Source: an uncultured Pseudoflavonifractor sp.
GTDB taxonomy: Bacteria; Bacillota; Clostridia; Oscillospirales; Oscillospiraceae
Length of the DNA stretch: 20,550 nucleotides
Direction of reading: 5' to 3'
Assembly: GCA_947383685.1 (NCBI GenBank)
Contig: CANDEE010000033.1
Coordinates: forward strand, 1-20,550
Below are positions 5,695 through 14,800 of this stretch, piece by piece; within the stretch, counting starts at the first letter, position 1; every line of letters begins with the position of its first letter. The position numbers were made by a program, and so were the translations under genes. Under the pieces are notes generated by a model. That model was given only the letters and a program-made list of their open reading frames with translations. It was not told the origin of the DNA and made no database searches.

Positions 5695-7398
5695 ATGGCT
5701 GAACAAAGCACCGTCCAAACCCCCGCCAAGGAAACGCCCAAATTCCAGGCGCCCAAAAAAAAGAGAAAATGGGTCAAGCGGCTCGTCATTTTGGTGGTTG
5801 CCGCCGCCCTGATCATCTTTGTCCTGTCCCGCTGTATGTCCAGCGGAGTTCAGAGCGTTTCCGGCGCCTACCTTCCCGCCCAGGCCACCACAGAGGACCT
5901 GACCGTGGCTGTCACCGGCCCCGGCACCATCAAGCCAAATGACTCCTACAAGGCCACTACCCTCATCAAGGGCGAGATTCTCTCCGCCCCCTTTGAGGAG
6001 GGGGACACAGTGAGCAAGGATGACATACTGTTCACCATTGACGCCTCCGACGTGGAAAATGCCATTAAGCAGGCCCGCACCGGAGTGGAGCAGGCCCAAC
6101 TCTCCGTCCAGTCGGCCCAGCTCAATTATGACAGTCTTGTCCGTACCCGGAATGACAACACCCAGGACCGGCAGGTGAAGGCCAACGCCAACGGCGTCGT
6201 TACCAAGGTCTATGTGGACCCCGGCGACACCATCGCCGCGGGCACTCCCATTGCCGATATCCTGGACCGGGACAACATGAAGCTGGAGGTTCCCTTCCAT
6301 TCGGTAAACGCCGCCGGGTTCTATGTGGGCCAAAGCGCCGCCGTCACTGTTGCGGGCACGGCGGAGACTCTATACGGAACCATCACTGAAATTGCCGCCA
6401 CCGATTCGGTGGGCCTGGGCGGCACTCTGGTTCGGAATGTGACCATCACTGTCCAGAACCCCGGCGCCCTGTCCGATACCTCCACCGGCTCTGCCGCTGT
6501 GGGAGAGGTGACCTCCTCCGCCTCCGGCTCCTTCCAGTATGGGGAGCGGAAGCAGCTTGTGGCCAAATATTCCGGAGAGCTGGAAACCCTGACTCTCAAC
6601 GAGGGCGACCGGGTCTATGACGGCCAGCAGGTGGGCGAATTCAAGGAAACTCAAATGCAGGACCAGATCGACGCGGCCTCCATTCAGCTCAGCAACGCCC
6701 GACTGGCCCTCCGCAACGCCCAGGACAGTCTGGCGCGCACCCAGGACAGCCTGGAGGATTACACCATCACCTCTCCCATCGAGGGCACGGTCATTGAGAA
6801 AAATTATAAGGAGGGGGACAACTACGACCCCTCCACCGCTTCCTCCTCCGGGGCCTCTGCCTTCATGGCGGTCATCTATGATATGTCCCGGCTCACCTTT
6901 GACATCAACGTCTCCGAAATGGACGTGGTCAAGGTTAAGGTAGGCCAGAAGGTCACCTTCACTGCCGACGCTCTGGACAGCCAGTCCTTCACCGGAGTGG
7001 TGGAAAAGGTAAATATCAACGGCACCACTCAGAACGGCAATACCTCCTACCCCGTCACTGTAACGGTGGACGGAAATGGCTCCGAGCTGGCCGACCAGGG
7101 CCTTCTCCCCGGCATGAGCGTCTCCGCCAGCATCATTGTAGAGGAAGTGGGCAGCGTCCTCTGCATTCCCGTGGATGCAGTCCAGCGGGGCGAGGCTCCC
7201 TATGTACTGGTACCCGGGGCCGGGGCCCTGGATGAAAGCGGCAATCTGGCCGACTTCACCAAGCTGGAACGCCGGGAAGTCACCTTGGGCCGGAACAATG
7301 ATGAGTTTATCGAAATCCTCTCCGGCCTGGAGGAAGGGGAAACGGTCTTTATCCTGAACAACGCCTCCAGCTTTATGAGCGCCATGATGGGGATGTAA
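5695..7398 (+). CDS. HlyD/MacA-family efflux adaptor with two lipoyl-hairpin modules
   Basis: A 567-residue adaptor subunit for the ABC transporter encoded next. A basic cytosolic N terminus precedes one membrane helix (about 28-46). Two successive half-barrel/coiled-coil units follow: residues about 88-185 (KGEILSAPFEEGDTV, a heptad-rich hairpin at 117-152, then ANGVVTKVYVDPGDTI) and about 287-372 (SGELETLTLNEGDRV, hairpin at 320-355, then IEGTVIEKNYKEGDNY). Beta-barrel and membrane-proximal domains complete the C terminus. Most adaptors have one such unit. The start at 5695 has AAGGAG at the right distance. It would act outside the membrane, linking the permease to the wall or a surface partner. 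Confidence 0.9.
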   Translation: MAEQSTVQTPAKETPKFQAPKKKRKWVKRLVILVVAAALIIFVLSRCMSSGVQSVSGAYLPAQATTEDLTVAVTGPGTIKPNDSYKATTLIKGEILSAPFEEGDTVSKDDILFTIDASDVENAIKQARTGVEQAQLSVQSAQLNYDSLVRTRNDNTQDRQVKANANGVVTKVYVDPGDTIAAGTPIADILDRDNMKLEVPFHSVNAAGFYVGQSAAVTVAGTAETLYGTITEIAATDSVGLGGTLVRNVTITVQNPGALSDTSTGSAAVGEVTSSASGSFQYGERKQLVAKYSGELETLTLNEGDRVYDGQQVGEFKETQMQDQIDAASIQLSNARLALRNAQDSLARTQDSLEDYTITSPIEGTVIEKNYKEGDNYDPSTASSSGASAFMAVIYDMSRLTFDINVSEMDVVKVKVGQKVTFTADALDSQSFTGVVEKVNINGTTQNGNTSYPVTVTVDGNGSELADQGLLPGMSVSASIIVEEVGSVLCIPVDAVQRGEAPYVLVPGAGALDESGNLADFTKLERREVTLGRNNDEFIEILSGLEEGETVFILNNASSFMSAMMGM

Positions 7399-7401
7399 GC
7401 T

Positions 7402-8181
7402 ATGGAACACCTCATTGAATTCAAAGACATCTATAAGATATACCAGATGGGCGAGGAATCAGTCCACGCCCTGGACGGGGTGAGCCTTGCCATTGATCCA
7501 GGGGAGTTTGTGGCGATCGTGGGCCAGTCCGGCTCGGGCAAGAGTACCGCCATGAATATCATCGGCTGCCTGGACGTGCCCACCAGCGGCACCTACCACC
7601 TGGGGGGCGTAGACGTCAGCACTATGGACGACGACCAGCAGGCGGAAATCCGCAATAAAATGCTGGGCTTTATCTTCCAGCAATATAATCTGATCCCCAA
7701 GCTGAACGTGCAGGAAAACGTGGAGCTGCCCCTTCTGTACGCCGGAGTCTCCGCCGAGGAGCGGCGTGAGCGGGCCATCCGGTCTCTGGAGCGGGTGGGC
7801 CTTGCCGATAAGCGGAAGAACCTGCCCTCTCAGCTTTCCGGCGGCCAGCAGCAGCGGGTGTCCATTGCCCGGGCCCTGGCAGGGAATCCCTCGGTGATCC
7901 TGGCTGATGAGCCCACCGGCGCGCTGGATTCCCGGACGGGCCGGGAGGTATTGGCCTTCCTCCAAAAGCTGAACGCCGAAGGGGACACGGTGGTCCTTAT
8001 CACCCACGACAACTCTATCGCCGTCAAGGCCAAGCGCATCATCCGCCTTCAGGATGGCAAAATCATCTACGACGGAGACTCTCAAGACCCCCAGGCGGTG
8101 GTCCAGCCCGAGGAGACAGGTGCGGCCCCTGACCATGACGACAGCTTTGCCGCCCTCATTGGCGAGGGGGTGGAGGCATGA
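7402..8181 (+). CDS. MacB-type ABC transporter ATP-binding protein
   Basis: A 259-residue cytoplasmic ATPase with all the motifs: Walker A GQSGSGKST (41-49), Q-loop FQQYN (92-96), signature LSGGQQQR (145-152), Walker B VILADE (165-170) and switch His in ITHD (H202). The sequence is typical of the LolD/MacB branch, which drives mechanical (non-channel) export or extraction with an FtsX-like permease. An acidic tail of about 30 residues (230-259) extends beyond the usual end. It starts 3 bp after the adaptor stop with only a weak ribosome site (GGGGAT), and its stop overlaps the permease start, so translation is probably coupled. Confidence 0.95.
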   Translation: MEHLIEFKDIYKIYQMGEESVHALDGVSLAIDPGEFVAIVGQSGSGKSTAMNIIGCLDVPTSGTYHLGGVDVSTMDDDQQAEIRNKMLGFIFQQYNLIPKLNVQENVELPLLYAGVSAEERRERAIRSLERVGLADKRKNLPSQLSGGQQQRVSIARALAGNPSVILADEPTGALDSRTGREVLAFLQKLNAEGDTVVLITHDNSIAVKAKRIIRLQDGKIIYDGDSQDPQAVVQPEETGAAPDHDDSFAALIGEGVEA

Positions 8182-9398
8182 ACTTTACCCAGTCTTTTAA
8201 GCTGGCAGTCAAGAGCCTGATGACCAGCAAGATGCGCTCCCTTCTGACCATGCTGGGCATCATCATCGGCGTGGCCGCCGTCATCATCATCACCTCTCTG
8301 GGCAATGGAATGCAGAACTATATGAACGACCAGTTTGAGGAGATGGGCTCCAATCTGGTGCAGGCCCAGATTTGGGAAACCGGCACCTCTCTGGATGTGA
8401 AGGCCGAGGATATGTACGCTCTGGTGGAAAAATATCCACAATACCTCTCCGGGGTCACTCCCTACAAGTCGGTGCAGGGCACGGTTCGCCAGGGCAGCGA
8501 CGAGTTTAAGCGCACCAGTGTCTATGGTGTGGGCGAGACCTTCTACAATGTGGAAAAGAACTCTATTATGACCGGTTCCTCCCTTGGCAATGGCCGTTTT
8601 CTCTCCTACGTGGACGTGGAGCGGGCCCAGGCAGTGTGCGTTATTGGCTCCTATCTGGAAAAGGAGGCCTTTGGCGGAGACGCTCTGGGTAAAACCCTTA
8701 CTGTTTCAGGAGCTCCCTTTACCGTGGTGGGGGTACTTGCCGTCAACGGCGATAACTCCGAAGGCTCCAGCGACGACTGTATCTACATTCCCTATACCCA
8801 GGCCGACCGGCTGGGGGCAGGAGGGTATATGTCCCTCTATATGTTTACCTCCATTGACCGCTCCACTGCCGCAGCTGCCAAGGGCATCGTAGAAAACCGG
8901 CTGCTGAAGGCCTACCATGACTCTGATTATTACCTTGTCATGACCTCGGCAGAGATGATGGACGCCATGGACTCCATGGTAAACCTGCTGATGGCCATTC
9001 TGACCCTGATCGCCGCCATCTCCCTGCTGGTAGGCGGCATCGGTATTATGAACATCATGCTGGTATCGGTCACCGAGCGGACCAGGGAAATTGGTATTCG
9101 CAAATCCCTGGGAGCCAAAGGGCGGGATATCCGCAGCCAGTTTATTATTGAGGCGGGAACCACCTCCGCCATCGGCGGCAGCATCGGCATTGTGTTGGGC
9201 ATCATCATGGCAAACATTATCACCAATGTGATCGCCCTGGTACTGGGCACCGGCAACGACGGCTTTGTAGCCATTCCCACTTTTCAGGGCATCGCCGTGG
9301 CTTTCGGAGTATCGGTGGCCATCGGTATCCTCTTTGGCTACCTGCCCGCCAACAAAGCCGCTAAATTAAACCCCATCGACGCATTGAGATACGATTGA
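8178..9398 (+). CDS. MacB/FtsX-family ABC transporter permease
   Basis: A 406-residue permease with the MacB layout: helix 1 at about 20-43 (LLTMLGIIIGVAAVIIITSL), a large extracellular MacB_PCD domain (about 45-265), then three C-terminal helices (about 268-295, 322-352, 370-395). The coupling motif TERTREIGIRKSLGA (about 297-311) is typical of the FtsX family and sits between helices 2 and 3. Its ATG overlaps the ATPase stop (ATGA at 8178-8181), and GGAGG precedes it. Together with the adaptor and ATPase it forms a complete MacAB-like exporter for a Gram-positive cell; the substrate is not shown by the sequence. Confidence 0.94.
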   Translation: MNFTQSFKLAVKSLMTSKMRSLLTMLGIIIGVAAVIIITSLGNGMQNYMNDQFEEMGSNLVQAQIWETGTSLDVKAEDMYALVEKYPQYLSGVTPYKSVQGTVRQGSDEFKRTSVYGVGETFYNVEKNSIMTGSSLGNGRFLSYVDVERAQAVCVIGSYLEKEAFGGDALGKTLTVSGAPFTVVGVLAVNGDNSEGSSDDCIYIPYTQADRLGAGGYMSLYMFTSIDRSTAAAAKGIVENRLLKAYHDSDYYLVMTSAEMMDAMDSMVNLLMAILTLIAAISLLVGGIGIMNIMLVSVTERTREIGIRKSLGAKGRDIRSQFIIEAGTTSAIGGSIGIVLGIIMANIITNVIALVLGTGNDGFVAIPTFQGIAVAFGVSVAIGILFGYLPANKAAKLNPIDALRYD

Positions 9399-9413
9399 TA
9401 AGGAGTGCCTTCC

Positions 9414-11294
9414 ATGAAAAAACGAATTTTACCGGTCCTGCTCTCCCTCGCCCTTGCTCTGCCGCTGTTTCCTGCAGCCTTTGCCGCCCCCGCCCCGGTG
9501 GAGGATATGGCCCAGGTCCTGTCCGCGCTGGACATTATGACGGGCAACGAGAACGGCGATCTGATGCTCTCCCGCCATGTGACCCGGGCCGAGTTTACCA
9601 AGCTGGTCATTGCCGCCTCCCCTCTGGGGGAGAACGTGGGGGCCTCCACCAGCGTGTCCCCCTACCCTGACGTGCCTTATTCCCACTGGGCCGCTCCCTA
9701 TGTGGAGGCCGCCGTGGCGGCAGGGTATGTAAACGGCTATCTGGACGGCACCTTTCACCCTGACGAGGACATTACCCTTGCCATGGGCGTCACCATGGCG
9801 GTGCGCCTGCTGGGGTACAGCGACCTGGACTTCTCCGGGGCCTGGCCTGCGGGACAGATGACCCTTTACCACAACCTGGATTTGGACGAGGGGGTTTCCG
9901 CCGGGCAGAACTCCCCCATGACGAGACAGGATGCTATGTACCTTTTCTACAACCTGCTCACTGCCAAGACCAAGCAGGGCCAGACCTATCTCAACACTCT
10001 AAAGCCCGCCTTGAATCTGGTAAACCTCAACGGGGAAATTGACCGGGTGGCCCTTATCAACTCCGCCATGGAAGGCCCCGTGGTCATGGAAACCGGCTGG
10101 GAATCCCGGGTGAATTTCGACGTGGATACCGCCACAGTCTACCGGGGAGGCAAGCTCACCTCCCTTACCGCTCTTCAGCCCAACGACGTCATCTACTGGT
10201 CAAAATCCATGCGCACCCTGTGGGCCTACTCCAACAAGGTCACCGGCCTTTATCAGGCCGTCTCCCCCAACGCCTCCAATCCCAGCTCCGTTACAGTGGC
10301 AGGCAAGACTTACCCCATTGAAACTGTCTCCGCCGCCTACTCCCTTTCCAATTTGGGCGGTTATAAGACAGGGGACACTGTGACCCTGCTGCTGGGCCGG
10401 GACGGCGGCGTCGCCGCCGTGGCCGCGTCCGCCAATGTCAACGGCTCCATGGTGGGGGTGGTGAACGCCGTCACGGACAGCCCCTACACTGACCAGAACG
10501 GCAATTCCTACACCGCCAAAACCGTGTCCATTACTGCCACCGATGGCAGTGTCTACTCCTACCCCGTGGAGTCCTCCGCCAGCTTCAAAGCGGGGAGCTT
10601 GGTGCAGGTGACCCTGACCTCTGGGGGCGAGGCCAAGTTAGAGCGGCTGAGCCAGTCCTCTGTTTCGGGTAAGGTAAACTCTGCCGCCGACAAGTTGGGC
10701 AGCGTTTCCTTTGCCGACAGCGTGGAGATTTTGGACTCCAATAAGGACGGAGCCACCGCCAAAATTTATCCCAGCCGCCTGGCGGGGATGACCTTAGACA
10801 ACGACGACGTGAAGTATGTGCGTAAAAACGCCGCCGGGGAGATCGACATTCTCATTCTGAATGACGCCACCGGAGACTTGTACTCCTATGGCATTCTTAC
10901 CTCGGTGAAGGAGACCGATATGTCCGCCATGGGGATGCTGATGGGCGTTTATCAATACGATGTGGGCGGTCAGACCTATCTCTATCAGACCTCCTCCTCC
11001 GTCCTGAACCTGTCCGGCGGTCCGGTGAAAATCGAGGGGCCTCTCCAGGCCCCGGATAAAATCGTCAAACTGGATTCCGTGCGGCTCACCAGCGTGGACG
11101 CCGTCACCGCCGTGAGCCAGGACAACACCTCCTACCCTGTGTCCGACGCAGTGACGGTGTATGAGTTGGAGAACAACGCCTATCAGCTCTCCAGCCTGGA
11201 GCGGGTCCGGACGGGATACTCCCTCACCGGATACTACGACAAGCCTATTTCCGAGGGCGGGCGCATCCGGGTCATTGTGGCTAAGGCCAAATAA
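9414..11294 (+). CDS. Secreted S-layer-homology (SLH) domain protein
   Basis: A 626-residue exported protein. The signal peptide spans about residues 1-25 (MKKRILPVLLSLALALPLF, cleavage after AFA). Two SLH repeats follow: about 30-65 (partial, with VTRAEFTKLVI) and 83-135 (YPDVPYSHWAAPYVEAAVAAG then YVNGYLDGTF). A degenerate third is at about 165-190 (MTRQDAMYLFYNLL). SLH domains bind pyruvylated secondary wall polymers. The remaining 430 residues are Ser/Thr/Val-rich beta-type sequence with no domain I recognise. ATG at 9414 has AAGGAG nine bases upstream; GTG at 9405 abuts the ribosome site. It lies 15 bp behind the permease, so it may be a wall-anchored partner of the exporter. Confidence 0.88.
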   Translation: MKKRILPVLLSLALALPLFPAAFAAPAPVEDMAQVLSALDIMTGNENGDLMLSRHVTRAEFTKLVIAASPLGENVGASTSVSPYPDVPYSHWAAPYVEAAVAAGYVNGYLDGTFHPDEDITLAMGVTMAVRLLGYSDLDFSGAWPAGQMTLYHNLDLDEGVSAGQNSPMTRQDAMYLFYNLLTAKTKQGQTYLNTLKPALNLVNLNGEIDRVALINSAMEGPVVMETGWESRVNFDVDTATVYRGGKLTSLTALQPNDVIYWSKSMRTLWAYSNKVTGLYQAVSPNASNPSSVTVAGKTYPIETVSAAYSLSNLGGYKTGDTVTLLLGRDGGVAAVAASANVNGSMVGVVNAVTDSPYTDQNGNSYTAKTVSITATDGSVYSYPVESSASFKAGSLVQVTLTSGGEAKLERLSQSSVSGKVNSAADKLGSVSFADSVEILDSNKDGATAKIYPSRLAGMTLDNDDVKYVRKNAAGEIDILILNDATGDLYSYGILTSVKETDMSAMGMLMGVYQYDVGGQTYLYQTSSSVLNLSGGPVKIEGPLQAPDKIVKLDSVRLTSVDAVTAVSQDNTSYPVSDAVTVYELENNAYQLSSLERVRTGYSLTGYYDKPISEGGRIRVIVAKAK

Positions 11295-11310
11295 ATCAAA
11301 TCAAACCTCC

Positions 11311-11348
11311 AAAGGGTGCGGTATCGTTTTGATACCGCACCCTTTTCT
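11311..11348 (+). terminator. Intrinsic terminator of the ABC/SLH operon
   Basis: A 15-bp stem (AAAGGGTGCGGTATC, 11311-11325, with its complement at 11331-11345) has a 5-base loop and ends in TTTTC, 17 bp after the SLH gene stop codon. Confidence 0.92.
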
Positions 11349-11395
11349 TTGTCCAAAATCTCCCAATATTGTAATCTTATTGTCACTTTTAGGAG

Positions 11396-11453
11396 GTTGA
11401 CATTTGTGTACCTCCCTGCTATACTGAAAGCAGAAGGTAGACATTTGTTTACC
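11396..11453. promoter_or_regulatory. Two BlaI/MecI-type operator sites
   Basis: Two 17-bp sites, 11396-11412 and 11437-11453, are identical at 15 of 17 positions and share GACATTTGT-N-TACC. Each is an imperfect dyad of the GTAGACA-TT-TGTTTAC form, as expected for the winged-helix BlaI/MecI family (TACA/TGTA half-sites). They are 41 bp apart, close to four helical turns, so repressor dimers would lie on the same DNA face, one on the -35 and one between the transcription start and the ribosome site. Confidence 0.75.
11397..11425 (+). promoter_or_regulatory. Promoter of the BlaI-M56 operon
   Basis: TTGACA (11397-11402) and TATACT (11420-11425) have the ideal 17-bp spacer. The -35 lies inside the first operator copy, so repressor binding would directly block RNA polymerase. 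Confidence 0.85.
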
Positions 11454-11470
11454 CAAAGGAGGCAGGTTAT

Positions 11471-11857
11471 ATGAAAGTGAATCTATCCGACGGCGAGTGG
11501 AAGCTGATGAATAAGCTCTGGGAGGGCCCCTCCCTCACCATCACCCAGCTTACCGCCGCATTGCGGGAGGAGACGGGCTGGGGCAAGCACACCGTCATCA
11601 CCATGCTCTCCCGCCTGGAGGCCAAGGGAGCGGTGACCTGGGACAACGGGGAGACCGCCCGGAAGTACCGGCCCCTCCTCCGCCGGGAGGACGCGGCCCA
11701 GACCGAAACCCAGAGCTTTCTGGACAAGGTCTACGGGGGCCGGCTGGGGCTGATGATGTCCGCCATGGTGGACTCCCGGGCCTTGACTCAGAAGGATATT
11801 GACGAGCTTACCGCCATTCTGGAAAGTGCGAAAGGGGATGAATCTCATGAGGAATGA
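11471..11857 (+). CDS. BlaI/MecI/CopY-family transcriptional repressor
   Basis: A 128-residue winged-helix repressor. The N-terminal DNA-binding domain (about 1-75) has the family's LSDGEWKLMNKLWE start and the recognition region HTVITMLSRLEAKGAV (about 40-55). The C-terminal helices (about 80-122) form the dimer interface. In the Bla/Mec systems the repressor is inactivated after the membrane sensor-protease encoded next is triggered. AAAGGAGG precedes ATG 11471, and its 3' end overlaps the M56 gene by 11 bp, implying translational coupling. Two operator copies in its own promoter indicate autoregulation of the pair. No beta-lactamase gene is nearby. Confidence 0.93.
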   Translation: MKVNLSDGEWKLMNKLWEGPSLTITQLTAALREETGWGKHTVITMLSRLEAKGAVTWDNGETARKYRPLLRREDAAQTETQSFLDKVYGGRLGLMMSAMVDSRALTQKDIDELTAILESAKGDESHEE

Positions 11858-14800
11858 CATGATGTTGGAAATTCTCATTACCTCCACCGCCCTGATCTTC
11901 GCCCTGCTTCTGATTCGCCGGGTCTTCCGGGAAACGCTGTCCCGCCGGGTACAGTATGCCCTGTGGGGTCTGGTGCTGGTGCGGCTGCTGATCCCCGTCC
12001 AGCTTTTTGGCCTTCCCGTAGCAAACTTTTCCGTCCTCACCGCCACAAAGCCGGTGGAGCAGGCAGTCCTGCAGCAGGTCAACCGCCAGGTCTACTACTC
12101 CCGCCCAGTGGAGCGAATGAGCCCGGAGGAGCTTTTGAAGCAGAACATTTTGGTGTCTGAGGTGCCTACGGCGGAGGAGGGCGCCGCCATGATCCTGATG
12201 GAGCCTCCCACCCCCGGCAGCCCCATCTCCTTTCAGCAGAGAGGGTACCTGGTTCGGGACGCGGAGACCAACGCCGTCACCCTCTACGAGCACATGGCGG
12301 TGGGGCCCTGGGAAATTTTGTCCAACCTCTGGAAATCGGGTATGGCGGTGATGGCCCTGTTCTTCCTCGGCTCCAACCTGATTTTCTGGCAGAGGCTCCG
12401 CAAAGTGCGGCGGGAATTCACCCCAGAGGACGGCCCCGCCCGGAAGGTCTACCTTGTTCCCGACGGAGTGCTCCCCTCTCCATGCCTCTTTGGGAACTCC
12501 ATCTACCTGACCCCGGCGGCCATCGAGACCCCCGATAAGCTCCGCCATGTGCTCATGCACGAGGAGACTCACGCCAGGCATCTCGACCCGCTGTGGTCAC
12601 TTTTGCGGTGCCTGTGCCTTACCGTCTACTGGTTTGACCCCCTGGTATGGGTGGCCGCCGCCTGCTCCAAAACCGACTGTGAGCTGGCCTGTGATGAGAG
12701 CGTACTGGAAGCTCTGGGAGAGGCCGAGCGCGTCCCCTATGGGCAAACCCTGCTTTCCCTCATTCCCGTGAAGCGGGCGTCCAACCCCATGATCGCCGCC
12801 ACCACCATGACCGCCGGGAAAAAGCAGCTCAAGGAGCGGGTCACCCGCATCGCCAAAGGCTCCCGGCAGATGGCCGCCGCCGTGCTGGCCGTGGCGGTGC
12901 TGGCCTCGGTCACCGCCGCCTGCACCTTCACCGGGGCCAAGCCCACCGGGGCCGTCACCCCCTCCCCCACCGAGAGCCAGCAGCCCCAGGGCCCCCGCGC
13001 CCTTACCGGGGAGGAGCTGCGGTGGTTCAACGAGGAATATTTCAACCGTGATCCTAATCCGGCCATCTCCTATATCTACACTATCCGCAACCAGTTTATC
13101 AATGGGGCCTTCAATCTCTATGACAAGCCGGAGGACATCGACCTCTATCAGCTCTTCTACTGCGAGGGCTCCATTCTCACCGCTGAGGAGCATATGACCG
13201 TTTTTGAGATCGAAAGCCCCGATGGTCTTGCCTGCCCTGCTTACAAGATGACGGCTCAGGAGATGGACGATGTTTTGCGGGAATACACGGGCCTGACCTT
13301 GGCCCAGACAAACATGGTGGGGCTGGAACACTTCATCTATCAAAACGACGCCTACTACTGGATGCACGGGGACACCAACTACCCCGGAGACATTGAGATT
13401 CTCTCCGGCACCCGGGAGGGGGATACCGTCAAGCTCTACCACCACGGCTGGAACAGTGGCTCGGAGTGGTGCGAAACTACCCTGTCCCGGCAGCCCGACG
13501 GCGGCTACTGGTTCGTCTCCAACCGGGAGTGCGAAAAGCCCAGCATCCCCACCCCCCTGCCCGCCTGGGAGCCGGTGGCTACCGTTGATCTGTCTGTTTT
13601 AGAGCCCTATACCGCCCCTGCGGTGACAGTAGAGGCCCATCGGGGCGACTTTGACGGCAGCTATGAAAACCGCCTGGAAAATTGGAACTTTGACGGTCAC
13701 AATGTGGTCATTTACCGTGCCACTGACGGCCATATCCATGCCGCCATCCGTCAGGCTGACGATACCATGAATGTGTTCCTCACCATTCCCTCCGATGACT
13801 GCAATATGTTCTTCTACCATGACCTTCTGGGACATGACGGCTTTTATATCCGCCACGCGGGCGAAGACGGGAACAGTGTCTATGACTATTTCTATATTAA
13901 CCAGGACGCCGTTCCCGTGCGCCTGCTCACCGCACCCTTTTCCGACAACGGGCAGATCGACCTGAATGGGGACGGCTCCGATGAGCTTTTGAGCAACAAG
14001 GGCTTCTTCTTCCAGCGAGAGGGCCATATCTATGAGGTGCGCTTTGCCGGACTGGAGGAGCATTGGCCTGGGCAGGTGGATCACATCTCCCTGAACCGCT
14101 ACGGGAAATACTATACCCTCCGGGGCTATACCGGGGACTATAAGGACTGGATCCGTTACCTCTACTTCGATGGGGAAAACCTGCTGATCTACAAAAATGA
14201 GAAGCCCACCACCGACCATATGGTGGTAGGTGCGGATGAGAATGTTCCGGCCGCAGTGGTGGAGGAAGCAAAAGACTTTGTAAGCGAGGTCTATCTCACA
14301 GCTGAGAAGGAGCGGCTGGAGGCTGATTCGGAAAAGAAGATGGACTCCCAGGATGTCATGTCTCTGCCGGAGTATGACGACTGGCGCGTGGACTATTTTG
14401 CCGGCCCCTATGTCTACTCCTACGGCGGGGCCACGGTGGAGGGCTGGTGGTTCAACTACGAGCTCCACACCACCACCCCGGAGGATGTGGTGCTGGCGGG
14501 AGGCCGCTATCTTACCGAGGACGACTGGGTCTCCCCCGGCTATCCCGGCTGCGACGCCCTCTTTTTTGAGGTGAAGGACGGCTCCTACCGGCTCCTCCAC
14601 AGCGGAATGTACCAGGAGAGCCCAGAGTCCTACTATATGAGCGAGCAGGTCCTTCAAATGATGGAGGAAGGCGGGGTGGAGCTGACCGACGGAGCCACTT
14701 ACGCCAAGCTCTGGTTTCAGAAACGGCTGGAGCACCTCACCGACCCGCATGGGATGCGCATCCAATATGCCGACGGGAAGGGGAACGGCGGGGCCTATCT

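Noticed and set aside
6370..7410. 346-codon minus-strand frame opposite the adaptor gene
   Set aside because: It is Gly/His-rich shadow sequence with no ribosome site.
9405..9413. GTG start three codons before the SLH protein ATG
   Set aside because: It directly abuts AAGGAG and so cannot be used efficiently; ATG 9414 has proper spacing and begins a normal signal peptide.
12597..13445. 282-codon minus-strand frame inside the M56 gene
   Set aside because: Gly-rich low complexity; explained by codon bias of the real gene.
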